The notes beneath the pieces were generated by a model. That model searched no databases and was not told the origin of the DNA. It saw only the letters and a program-made list of their open reading frames with translations. Below are positions 23,559-30,906 of a stretch of DNA of 64,000 bases, piece by piece (position 1 is the stretch's first letter; every line of letters starts with the position of its first letter). Made by a program: the position numbers and the translations under genes. Source of the DNA: Mucilaginibacter gossypiicola (GTDB taxonomy: Bacteria; Bacteroidota; Bacteroidia; Sphingobacteriales; Sphingobacteriaceae); assembly GCF_900110105.1 (NCBI RefSeq), contig NZ_FOCL01000006.1, positions 124,001-188,000 on the forward strand, written 5' to 3'.

Positions 23559-25085
23559 TTACAGTTGTATGGTTAAATGTATGAAAAAATCTTTGGCGCT
23601 TTCGCGGATCACCAGCTCGTGTTTATTGGGGTACAAAAGAACAAGCCGCTGTTTAACGTTCTCCAGTCCTACACCATTGTTATATTTTTCGGTATCGTTA
23701 GCAATCTTAGGATGGATGCTGTTATGCACATCAAAGTAAAGCGTGTTCTCTTTGGTTTGCAGGCTGATGTTGATGTGGGATGGTTCGCGTAAGCTAATGC
23801 CGTGTTTAAAGGCATTTTCAATAAACGGGATCAGGAGCATTGGTGCAATTTGCAGGGCATTCACATGATCTTCAATTTGCAGCACGATACTAATATCCGG
23901 CGAGGTTTGGGTGCGCAATTTTTGCAGGGCAATGTAATTGTTGAGGTAATCGATCTCGCGTACCAGCAGTATCTTTTCCTGCATATTTTCCTGCAACATG
24001 AAGCGCATCATATCACCCAGGCGCTGTACACCTTCGGCGGTACGTTCGGCATCTTCCTGCAGGGCGGTGCCATATAAGGTATTAAGAGCGTTAAATAAAA
24101 AGTGCGGATTAATTTGTGAGCGAAGAAAATCCAAATCGGCGGTTGAGCGACCGAGGGCGGTTTTAAGGTAAGTGATCTCCTGGTTACCTGCCAGTTTGCG
24201 TTTGTAAACTATCCATGCAAAGGGCGCAGTTAACAAAATTTGTATGCCGCTATTGAAACCAAAAATAATGAGCACAGGGTCTTTTTGATCAAAAATTAAG
24301 GCTGTTATAAAGCCTATTGGTACGCCAATGATGATCATGATGCCAATAATCTTTAACAGGTAGTTAAATATCCCGCGGTTATTGCTTAAGGTTTGCGGAA
24401 TAAGACTGTAAAATGATAAAGCATAAATACCAATAGCTACAGGACCCACGATAACGAAAGTGCTGATCAATTCAATGGGTGCATCAAAAAGCGCCATGAA
24501 AAACGCAATGATCATGAAAACCACAATGGCAATAATGCAATCGTGAGTAAGCACCCTGTATTTAGTCTGGATTTTTTCGACATTACCTAACAGAAAACTT
24601 GCCGAATACTTGATCATGCTGTAAAAAGTAAGCATCATCATTACCCATAAAGCATATAACACATTTGTTTTAAAAACAATGTTATAAACATATTCGGCAG
24701 ATTTATGGTAAAACAGGTATCCTTTTAACCAGGTGTCGGTAATGCCAAATAATCCCCAAAGGGCAACAAGCAGGGCTACTGCTAAAATAATGTTCCAGGC
24801 AATTCGTCTTTTTTCGGCCAGGGCAGGAACAATAACGAAGTTCCAAAGTAAAAAAGCACCATAATAGCCGGTATATCTAAATACTTCCGGGAAAAAGTAA
24901 TATTTAGAATAGGAGTAATGCAGGTGGTAGTTGTTGAACATGTACCTGTATGGGGTCCATATTTCTTTGTAATTACTGTCGGCAACTTTGGTTAGCAACA
25001 GTAAAACGGCAAAAGCGTAAATAGTGGTTGCGGCCCAAAATTCAATTTTGCTAAGGTTCAGGTTTTTTTTCAGCAGATCGTTCAT
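23559..25085 (-). CDS. LytS-type sensor histidine kinase
   Basis: A 508-residue membrane sensor with about eight hydrophobic helices in the first 300 residues and a C-terminal His_kinase/HATPase pair. Seen: phosphoacceptor H328 in SQINPHFLFNALN, the IENAFKH N-box near 420, and GVGLENVKQRL (G-box) near 478. This two-motif form is the LytS/YehU class that pairs with LytTR regulators, as here. The signal sensed by the membrane domain is unknown. The upstream spacer is the 36-bp tandem repeat region; a further minus-strand frame there (25051-25269) is an artefact of that repeat. Confidence 0.94.
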   Translation of the reverse strand: MNDLLKKNLNLSKIEFWAATTIYAFAVLLLLTKVADSNYKEIWTPYRYMFNNYHLHYSYSKYYFFPEVFRYTGYYGAFLLWNFVIVPALAEKRRIAWNIILAVALLVALWGLFGITDTWLKGYLFYHKSAEYVYNIVFKTNVLYALWVMMMLTFYSMIKYSASFLLGNVEKIQTKYRVLTHDCIIAIVVFMIIAFFMALFDAPIELISTFVIVGPVAIGIYALSFYSLIPQTLSNNRGIFNYLLKIIGIMIIIGVPIGFITALIFDQKDPVLIIFGFNSGIQILLTAPFAWIVYKRKLAGNQEITYLKTALGRSTADLDFLRSQINPHFLFNALNTLYGTALQEDAERTAEGVQRLGDMMRFMLQENMQEKILLVREIDYLNNYIALQKLRTQTSPDISIVLQIEDHVNALQIAPMLLIPFIENAFKHGISLREPSHINISLQTKENTLYFDVHNSIHPKIANDTEKYNNGVGLENVKQRLVLLYPNKHELVIRESAKDFFIHLTIQL

Positions 25086-25177
25086 ATTGTTTTGAATTAT
25101 GCCCGCAAGGTATAATGCACAATACTACTGAATAAATAAATGGGATGAAACCGGTTCCTGGTGTGATGGGTTTGCTT

Positions 25178-25386
25178 TTTTTTAGTTGCAGTTGCAGCGG
25201 CGAGTGGCAGTCATTTTTTAGTAGCAGTAGCTGCGGCGAGTGGCAGTTGTTTTTTAGTTGCAGTGGCATACTTGAGTAGCAGTTATTTTTAATGATACAC
25301 TAATTGTATTAATAGACATTACTGCTGCTGCTGCTAAAGCCTGCTACTAATTACTGCAACTGCTACTAAAAACTGCTACTAAAATT
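25178..25386. repeat. 36-bp tandem repeat with inverted partner
   Basis: Three head-to-tail 36-bp units (25178-25213, 25214-25249, 25250-25285), each starting TTTTTTAGT and carrying GCAG words and GCGGCGAGTGGCAGT (degenerate in the third). After about 34 bp, 25319-25386 holds inverted words (CTGCTACTAA, ACTGCAACTGCTACTAAAAA), ending in the stop codon of the next gene. Confidence 0.85.
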
Positions 25387-26257
25387 ACTCCCCCCGGGCA
25401 TCATCCATGATCTGGAGCAGCTCATTCAGCTCCCGTACCTTCTCGGCCGATCCCAGGTTTTCATAAGCGCTGATGAGGTTACGGAGCACGCGCTTAATAA
25501 TATCTGTATTAGAGCATGGCTCGTAAAACTGTTTATCGAATTTGAGATTAAGCTGTTTCAGGAACATATCCACATCACGTCTGCCAAACAGGAAACCTTT
25601 ATTAAAGGCGTTGATATAAAACAGGATCCCGCTTTCAAATTCGCTTTGCATGCTTTCGTCAAGGTAGGCGAGTATAAAGTGCTGCGGAAGGTTCACACCA
25701 TACACCGGTATATCCAGTTTTTGCGCTATGATAGAATAAATGATGGCTAACGAAATCTGGTTGCCTTTTTTGGTTTCAAGCACCTGGCTCAGGTAGCTGT
25801 TTTGAGGATCAAGGTGATTGGCCGTGTTGCCACTGAAACCATAGATATTGTAAAATACATGATTGATGAGCTTAATCTGCTCTTTAGGGCTGGCTTCGTT
25901 CATCATCTGGATCCAGATATCGCGTTTGATAGCCTCTATCTGGTTAATTACCTTTTGTTCGTCAAGATCGGGGTATTGATAGCGGTTAATGACGAGAATA
26001 CCCTGCAGCAGATCGAAGGCGCCGCTTTGGTTCCAGAGTTTTAAATCGTTTTTAAGATTGCTGAACTGAATTTCATGAACCAGGTTGGCAATACGCTCCT
26101 GCAGGATAGGGTCAAAAGCTTGTTCAAATGCCGATTCAAGGTATGTTATGGCTTCGGCACCATATGAAAACAATTTGTTATACACATGTTCATAGATCTC
26201 GCTGTCCGGATCATCCAGCAAGCGGATCAATGAATTTACTTCTGTTGGATTTATCAT
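25385..26257 (-). CDS. SirB1-like transglutaminase-fold protein
   Basis: A 290-residue cytoplasmic protein. The N-terminus (about 1-70) is HEAT-like helical (LIRLLDDPDSEIYEHVYNKLFSYGAEAI); residues 80-215 match the SirB1/transglutaminase-core-2 type: GILVINRYQYPDLDE, HVFYNIYGFSGN, LSQVLETKKGNQISLAIIYSIIAQKLDIPVYGVNLPQHFIL. The place of the catalytic Cys (usual pattern G-x-PisL) is occupied by GNQISLAIIY without Cys, as in many SirB1 proteins, so an enzymatic role is doubtful. Function unknown. Diverges from the gene at 26302 with 44 bp between. Confidence 0.85.
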   Translation of the reverse strand: MINPTEVNSLIRLLDDPDSEIYEHVYNKLFSYGAEAITYLESAFEQAFDPILQERIANLVHEIQFSNLKNDLKLWNQSGAFDLLQGILVINRYQYPDLDEQKVINQIEAIKRDIWIQMMNEASPKEQIKLINHVFYNIYGFSGNTANHLDPQNSYLSQVLETKKGNQISLAIIYSIIAQKLDIPVYGVNLPQHFILAYLDESMQSEFESGILFYINAFNKGFLFGRRDVDMFLKQLNLKFDKQFYEPCSNTDIIKRVLRNLISAYENLGSAEKVRELNELLQIMDDARGE

Positions 26258-26301
26258 ACGCTGTAATGCTAAAATACTAAACCTTTTCTATTTTTACAGC
26301 G

Positions 26302-26901
26302 ATGTATAATATAAGGTATGGGCTTAATTACCTGCGGCACCGTTTGGGAGCCAACAATAGGCACGGCATACACTCTCCATTTGTTTACAAGCTGATCGAT
26401 ACGGTTATTTACGATTATCACGACCAAAAAGTGTACCGTGAGATTAAAGAAATCGCCCAAAAAAAACATTCTGACAGGCGTGTGATAAATACGTTGCCTT
26501 TAAAATTTTACCGATTGCTTTATCGGTTTACTGTTTACTTTAATCCCCAAACGATATTATTAGCTGATACGGAGGATTATATTACTGAATTTGTTATCAA
26601 ACAAGCTAATCCCGAAGTTCAAAGTATATCATTAGCAGCACATGGCATTCGCCCGGCTGATATGATCCTGGCAGATGCGTTGAAACAGGGCCCTGCCAAT
26701 TATCTTACAGAGATTATGTCATCTGTTCATGATGATACCGTTATCATATTTACAAACATCCATCGCAATGTTTCCGCCAAAAAATCATGGGAGCAGCTTA
26801 AATTAAATCAACAGGTTAGGGTAACTATTGATTTGTATTTTATTGGTCTGGTTTTTTTTAAACCGGGGATGAGTAAGGAAGATTTTAGGGTGAGGTATTG
26901 A
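26302..26901 (+). CDS. Degenerate class I methyltransferase-like protein
   Basis: 199 residues that begin with the phrase NRHGIHSPFVYKLIDTVIYD seen at the start of a Bacteroidota group of class I SAM-dependent methyltransferases, and end with the same group's tail (IHRNVSAKKSWEQLKLNQQVRVTIDLYFIGLVFFK). The middle lacks a recognisable glycine-rich SAM loop (expected E/DxGxGxG), and the protein is shorter than the family (about 230-260). It is probably a cofactor-free or decayed homologue, but the frame is intact. Its stop is 6 bp from a 113-bp inverted-repeat element. Confidence 0.6.
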   Translation: MYNIRYGLNYLRHRLGANNRHGIHSPFVYKLIDTVIYDYHDQKVYREIKEIAQKKHSDRRVINTLPLKFYRLLYRFTVYFNPQTILLADTEDYITEFVIKQANPEVQSISLAAHGIRPADMILADALKQGPANYLTEIMSSVHDDTVIIFTNIHRNVSAKKSWEQLKLNQQVRVTIDLYFIGLVFFKPGMSKEDFRVRY

Positions 26902-26906
26902 TAGGT

Positions 26907-27019
26907 TGTCTGAACTCGAATTAAACGAATTAATTGAATCGGACAGAATTTGTAAAAAGAAATTCAAAAGAATTAACATTCGATAAATTCACCAAATTCG
27001 TTTAATTCGAGTTCAGACA
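26907..27019. mobile_element. 113-bp MITE-like inverted-repeat element sharing ends with the GxxExxY cassette
   Basis: Perfect 25-bp inverted ends, TGTCTGAACTCGAATTAAAC then GAATT (26907-26931 and 26995-27019). The GAATT words recur every 9-10 bp inward. It lies between convergent stop codons, 5 bp from one and 3 bp from the other. The same end sequence occurs at 62335 and, inverted, at 62846, around the GxxExxY gene. Confidence 0.75.
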
Positions 27020-27022
27020 CTC

Positions 27023-28150
27023 TTAAAACGACTGGCCCAATCCAATATAAAAGCCGGTTAATCTTTTTTCGTTCGGGATTTTCTGACCTACGCCATAGTC
27101 AATACGTACGGCAAGTCCTTTTTCCACATCAAAAAAGTAACGGATGCCGCCACCGTAGTTGGGCTTTAGTTCAGATGTGCTGAAGCTGCTTTTAAAAACT
27201 TCACCTCCGCCAACAAAACCGGCAAACCCAATGCGGTCGCTTAGGCGGTAGCGCAGTTCGGCCTGGCCGGCAATCATGTTACGGTCGCGGAAACGGCCGT
27301 TGTAATATCCCCGCATCAGTTCATCACTTCCCAGATCGGGCAATAAATAAAACGGTGAAGTGCTGCCGGTTAAACTTTGTTCCTGTACGTCAAGGCCCAA
27401 TACCCATTTAGGTGCCAGCAAAAAAAACTGGGAGTATTCGATGTTAAAGAACCCTCCTTTATAATCATTGTTGCCAAACATGCCATGTATGGCCTGGAAA
27501 TAGGAGTTTACAATAAGGCCTTTGGTGGTATAAGTATTATTGTTCCGGTTGTCAAATATAATAGTAGGGCCTATATAAACACTTGGTCCGCCGTCGCGGT
27601 TTTCAACGCGCGGATCAGTATAAAATATGCCTGTTTTATCGTCGTCATTGAACTTGTAATCCCAGGCGCCGCCTATTATGCCGGCGTACAGGTTATTGGA
27701 AATCTTTTTTTCGGCAGTAAAATTTACTTTGAACCGTTTTTGCCCAACCCTGTCGGAGTTGGCCTTTAATGTATGATTACCGATTCCATAAAAATCGAAA
27801 GGGAAATTGATGTAACTGATGCCTGCGGTGAGGTGATAGTTGTTTCCGGGTGTCCAGTAGCTGGTAGTAAGGCTTAAACGGCTTTGGCCTTTTGTAGTAA
27901 TAGAAGCATAGCCAAAAACATTGGATACCCGTGTATTGAGTTTTGACGTATCGGTATAAAAAGAAAGGAGACCGGCGCCGCCAACCTCAAGCCCGGTTTC
28001 GGGGGCTGAGCTTAATACAGGCAAAATAACAAAGCTGCTTTTGCGTGTGGTATCTTTATCAAAATACATGCGCTTTATAGCCCGGGATATTTGTGAAAAG
28101 GAGCTTGTTGAGAGGGCACAGAACAGTATTATTATGGTAAGTTTCTTCAT
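27023..28150 (-). CDS. Outer-membrane beta-barrel protein, BamA/TamA-like surface antigen
   Basis: 375 residues: a signal peptide (KKLTIIILFCALSTSSFSQ, cleavage near 20), a short periplasmic stretch, then a C-terminal Omp85-type barrel with alternating strands such as SFVILPVLSSAPETGLEVGGAG, NTYTTKGLIVNSYFQA, QAELRYRLSDRIGFAGFVGGGEVF and a final GFYIGLGQSF ending in aromatic Phe as barrels do. There are no POTRA domains, so it is the short surface-antigen type rather than BamA itself. Role unknown, perhaps transport or assembly. It converges on the gene at 26302 with the 113-bp element between. Confidence 0.88.
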   Translation of the reverse strand: MKKLTIIILFCALSTSSFSQISRAIKRMYFDKDTTRKSSFVILPVLSSAPETGLEVGGAGLLSFYTDTSKLNTRVSNVFGYASITTKGQSRLSLTTSYWTPGNNYHLTAGISYINFPFDFYGIGNHTLKANSDRVGQKRFKVNFTAEKKISNNLYAGIIGGAWDYKFNDDDKTGIFYTDPRVENRDGGPSVYIGPTIIFDNRNNNTYTTKGLIVNSYFQAIHGMFGNNDYKGGFFNIEYSQFFLLAPKWVLGLDVQEQSLTGSTSPFYLLPDLGSDELMRGYYNGRFRDRNMIAGQAELRYRLSDRIGFAGFVGGGEVFKSSFSTSELKPNYGGGIRYFFDVEKGLAVRIDYGVGQKIPNEKRLTGFYIGLGQSF

Positions 28151-28324
28151 AGGTGTTTGTAGTGGCTAATATAACCCATTTTGCTTTATAAGGTTCTGTG
28201 GACAGTATTTTAAAATTATGATGACAATACGCTGAGGGGGAGGGGATATGTAAGGTTAAATTTCAGTATGAAATGGTTATAAAAAGATAAAGTTTCATTT
28301 AAAATTCAATTTAACTAAAATGTC

Positions 28325-28332
28325 TACTTTTG
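28325..28332 (+). promoter_or_regulatory. Candidate -7 box of the deoxyhypusine-synthase-like gene
   Basis: TACTTTTG matches TAnnTTTG and lies 24 bp before the ATG at 28357. No good -33 element is seen. Confidence 0.38.
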
Positions 28333-28356
28333 CGGCTGAAATTTTATTGAAATATT

Positions 28357-29337
28357 ATGAGCACTACAAGAGGACCTATTTCGCAGTTTATTGAAAGAAA
28401 TTATCTGCACTTTAACGCCGCGGCATTAATGGATGCAGCTAAAGGCTATGAAACACACCTTGAAGAAGGCGGTAAAATGATGGTAACCTTAGCAGGTGCC
28501 ATGAGTACAGCCGAGCTGGGTATTTCGCTGGCCGAGATGATCCGCCAGGATAAAATTGCGATCATTTCATGTACCGGCGCCAACCTTGAAGAGGATATCA
28601 TGAACCTTGTAGCACATTCACACTACAAAAGGGTACCTAATTACCGCGACCTGAGCCCTCAGGAAGAATGGGACCTGCTTGAAAATCATTATAACCGTGT
28701 TACCGATACCTGCATCCCGGAAGAGGAAGCTTTCCGCCGTTTGCAAAAACATATCCACAAGATTTGGAAAGATGCTGATGACAGCGGCGAGCGTTATTTT
28801 CCGCATGAGTACATGTACAAAATATTATTAAGCGGCGAGCTGGAGCAATACTATGAAATTGATCCTAAAAACTCATGGATGCTGGCTGCTGCCGAAAAGA
28901 ACCTGCCTATCGTTGTACCGGGATGGGAAGACTCAACAATGGGCAACATCTTTGCTTCATACGTAATTAAAGGCGAGCTTAAAGCATCAACCATGAAAAG
29001 CGGTATCGAATACATGGCATGGCTTGCCGACTGGTATACTAAAAACTCATCGGGCAAAGGCATAGGCTTTTTCCAGATTGGTGGTGGTATAGCAGGTGAC
29101 TTCCCAATATGTGTTGTGCCGATGCTTTATCAGGATATGGAAATGCATGATGTACCTTTCTGGAGCTACTTCTGCCAGATCTCTGATTCAACCACTTCAT
29201 ATGGTTCGTACTCGGGCGCTGTTCCAAACGAAAAAATCACCTGGGGCAAGCTTGACATCCATACCCCCAAATTTATAGTAGAGAGTGACGCAACCATTGT
29301 TGCACCACTTATTTTTGCCTGGTTACTAAAACAATAG
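28357..29337 (+). CDS. Deoxyhypusine synthase-family enzyme (spermidine-dependent transferase-like)
   Basis: 326-residue homologue of deoxyhypusine synthase, an enzyme known from eukaryotes and archaea that transfers the aminobutyl group of spermidine to a Lys of eIF5A; bacteria have no eIF5A. Seen: NAD-fold phrases LAGAMSTAELG, IISCTGANLEEDI and FQIGGGIAGDFPIC, and the catalytic Lys K298 in ITWGKLD at the position of the human active-site WGK. All key parts appear present. Bacterial members are suspected to make homospermidine or modify an unknown target. Separate unit just upstream of the act operon, not obviously part of it. Confidence 0.88.
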   Translation: MSTTRGPISQFIERNYLHFNAAALMDAAKGYETHLEEGGKMMVTLAGAMSTAELGISLAEMIRQDKIAIISCTGANLEEDIMNLVAHSHYKRVPNYRDLSPQEEWDLLENHYNRVTDTCIPEEEAFRRLQKHIHKIWKDADDSGERYFPHEYMYKILLSGELEQYYEIDPKNSWMLAAAEKNLPIVVPGWEDSTMGNIFASYVIKGELKASTMKSGIEYMAWLADWYTKNSSGKGIGFFQIGGGIAGDFPICVVPMLYQDMEMHDVPFWSYFCQISDSTTSYGSYSGAVPNEKITWGKLDIHTPKFIVESDATIVAPLIFAWLLKQ

Positions 29338-29499
29338 ATAAAATTTTATAATTAAAGTTGGATTGTAATTATTCGGAAAAAATGGCAAATGACATTAATA
29401 TGCATTTAGCAGCGTTTAAATGAGGTTTTTTGTCTATTTAGAACGATTATAAATTATAGGTTGGTGTCATTTATGTGTCACCGATAGTGTATAAAATTA

Positions 29500-29507
29500 T
29501 ACTTTTG
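29500..29507 (+). promoter_or_regulatory. Candidate -7 box of the act operon
   Basis: TACTTTTG matches TAnnTTTG, 83 bp before the actA ATG. The 252-bp spacer has no other strong match. Confidence 0.4.
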
Positions 29508-29589
29508 TGCCTGTAATTATCCGATGAAACATACATCTTACAACAGTTTCAATCATTAATATAAAAATTATTTAGCATAAATACACTGT

Positions 29590-30870
29590 ATGAGAAGTTT
29601 CTCATTGATTCTTAAACAATTCTCAAGGTCGGTTTTACTGATTGCCGGGTTTGCTTTTTGGAGTTTATCTACTGCGTACGCGCAAACTGACGCTGCTAAA
29701 GGCGAGGCCATTTTCAAATCAAAATGTACTACCTGTCACAAAATCGACACCCGTTTAATTGGTCCGGCATTAGGCCCGCAACTTACTGAAGAAACTGATG
29801 ATAAATATCTTGTCCAGTGGATCCAGAACAACCAGGCGCTGATTGCTGCTAAAAACCCTAAGGCACTCAAAATTTATAATGAGTATAACCAGTCGGGCAT
29901 GACCGTATTCGCTGACCTTAGCGATGCTGATGTAGGTAATATCTTAACCTACGTTCGTACTACCTGGAAAGACATGAAGTCTCAACCTGCGGCAGGTGCT
30001 GCAACTCCTGGTGCCAAAGTTGAAAGCGGCCCAAGTGATATGGTTGTTTTCGGTTTGATCGGTATCATTGTTATCGCTTTCATTGTTATCCTGGTATTGA
30101 ACAGGGTAGTAGGTTCTTTGGAGCGTATCCTTCTTAAAAACAAAGACCTTGTTATTGAGGACGAAGTTGTTACCGCCGAAGGTGCTGTTGCAGTTGACGC
30201 TAAAAAGGAATTCATTACCAAAATCCTTAAAAACAAAAAACTGGTATTCTTTATATTGGTTGCAGGCACTGTTGCTATGTGTAGCTGGGGTTGGGTTTCT
30301 TTATGGAACACCAACGTACACCAGGGTTACCAGCCGGTACAACCAATTAAATACTCGCACGAGTTGCACGCCGGTATCATGAAAATTGATTGCCAGTACT
30401 GTCACACAGGTGCATACAAGTCAAAAAATGCTTCTATCCCTTCATTAAACGTGTGTATGAACTGCCACAAGGTTGTTAAAACCGAGTCGGAAGAGATCCA
30501 CAAAATTTATGATGCTTTGGGTTACGATCCAAAAACACAGAAGTATGACAGCACTGCAGCTAAACCTATCCAATGGGTGCGTGTTCATAACCTGCCAGAC
30601 TTAGCTTACTTTAACCACTCACAACACGTAAAAGTTGGCGGTATTAAATGTCAGCAGTGCCATGGTCCGGTACAGGAAATGAAAGAGGTTTACCAATACT
30701 CTCCGCTTACCATGAAATGGTGTATCCAGTGCCACAAACGTACCGAAGTTAACGGTAAAGGCAATGCTTACTATGACAGCATCCTGGCTGCACACGATAA
30801 GATCAAGAAAGGTGAGAAAGTTACAGCTGCCGTATTAGGCGGTATCGAGTGCGGTAAGTGTCACTATTAA
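29590..30870 (+). CDS. actA: Alternative complex III subunit ActA, hexaheme cytochrome c
   Basis: Cytochrome c subunit of alternative complex III, the menaquinol oxidoreductase that replaces bc1. Seen: a signal peptide, an N-terminal monoheme domain (CTTCH near 47) fused ahead of the usual part, two membrane segments (about 151-174 and 218-239), then five CxxCH motifs (CQYCH, CMNCH, CQQCH, CIQCH, CGKCH) to the end, six in all. 426 residues. The extra N-terminal heme domain is usual in Bacteroidota ActA. First gene of the operon; gaps to the next genes are short (36, 26 and 5 bp). Confidence 0.95.
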   Translation: MRSFSLILKQFSRSVLLIAGFAFWSLSTAYAQTDAAKGEAIFKSKCTTCHKIDTRLIGPALGPQLTEETDDKYLVQWIQNNQALIAAKNPKALKIYNEYNQSGMTVFADLSDADVGNILTYVRTTWKDMKSQPAAGAATPGAKVESGPSDMVVFGLIGIIVIAFIVILVLNRVVGSLERILLKNKDLVIEDEVVTAEGAVAVDAKKEFITKILKNKKLVFFILVAGTVAMCSWGWVSLWNTNVHQGYQPVQPIKYSHELHAGIMKIDCQYCHTGAYKSKNASIPSLNVCMNCHKVVKTESEEIHKIYDALGYDPKTQKYDSTAAKPIQWVRVHNLPDLAYFNHSQHVKVGGIKCQQCHGPVQEMKEVYQYSPLTMKWCIQCHKRTEVNGKGNAYYDSILAAHDKIKKGEKVTAAVLGGIECGKCHY

Positions 30871-30906
30871 TAAAAAGAATTTAGCATTACAGTTTATATA
30901 GCTTAA

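Noticed and set aside
25051..25269. Minus-strand frame of 72 codons upstream of the histidine kinase
   Set aside because: It consists largely of 36-bp tandem repeat translated as 12-residue units and overlaps the kinase start in another frame; no family resemblance.
25178..25386. Possible CRISPR array (36-bp repeats)
   Set aside because: Units are directly adjacent with no unique spacers, and no cas genes are present.
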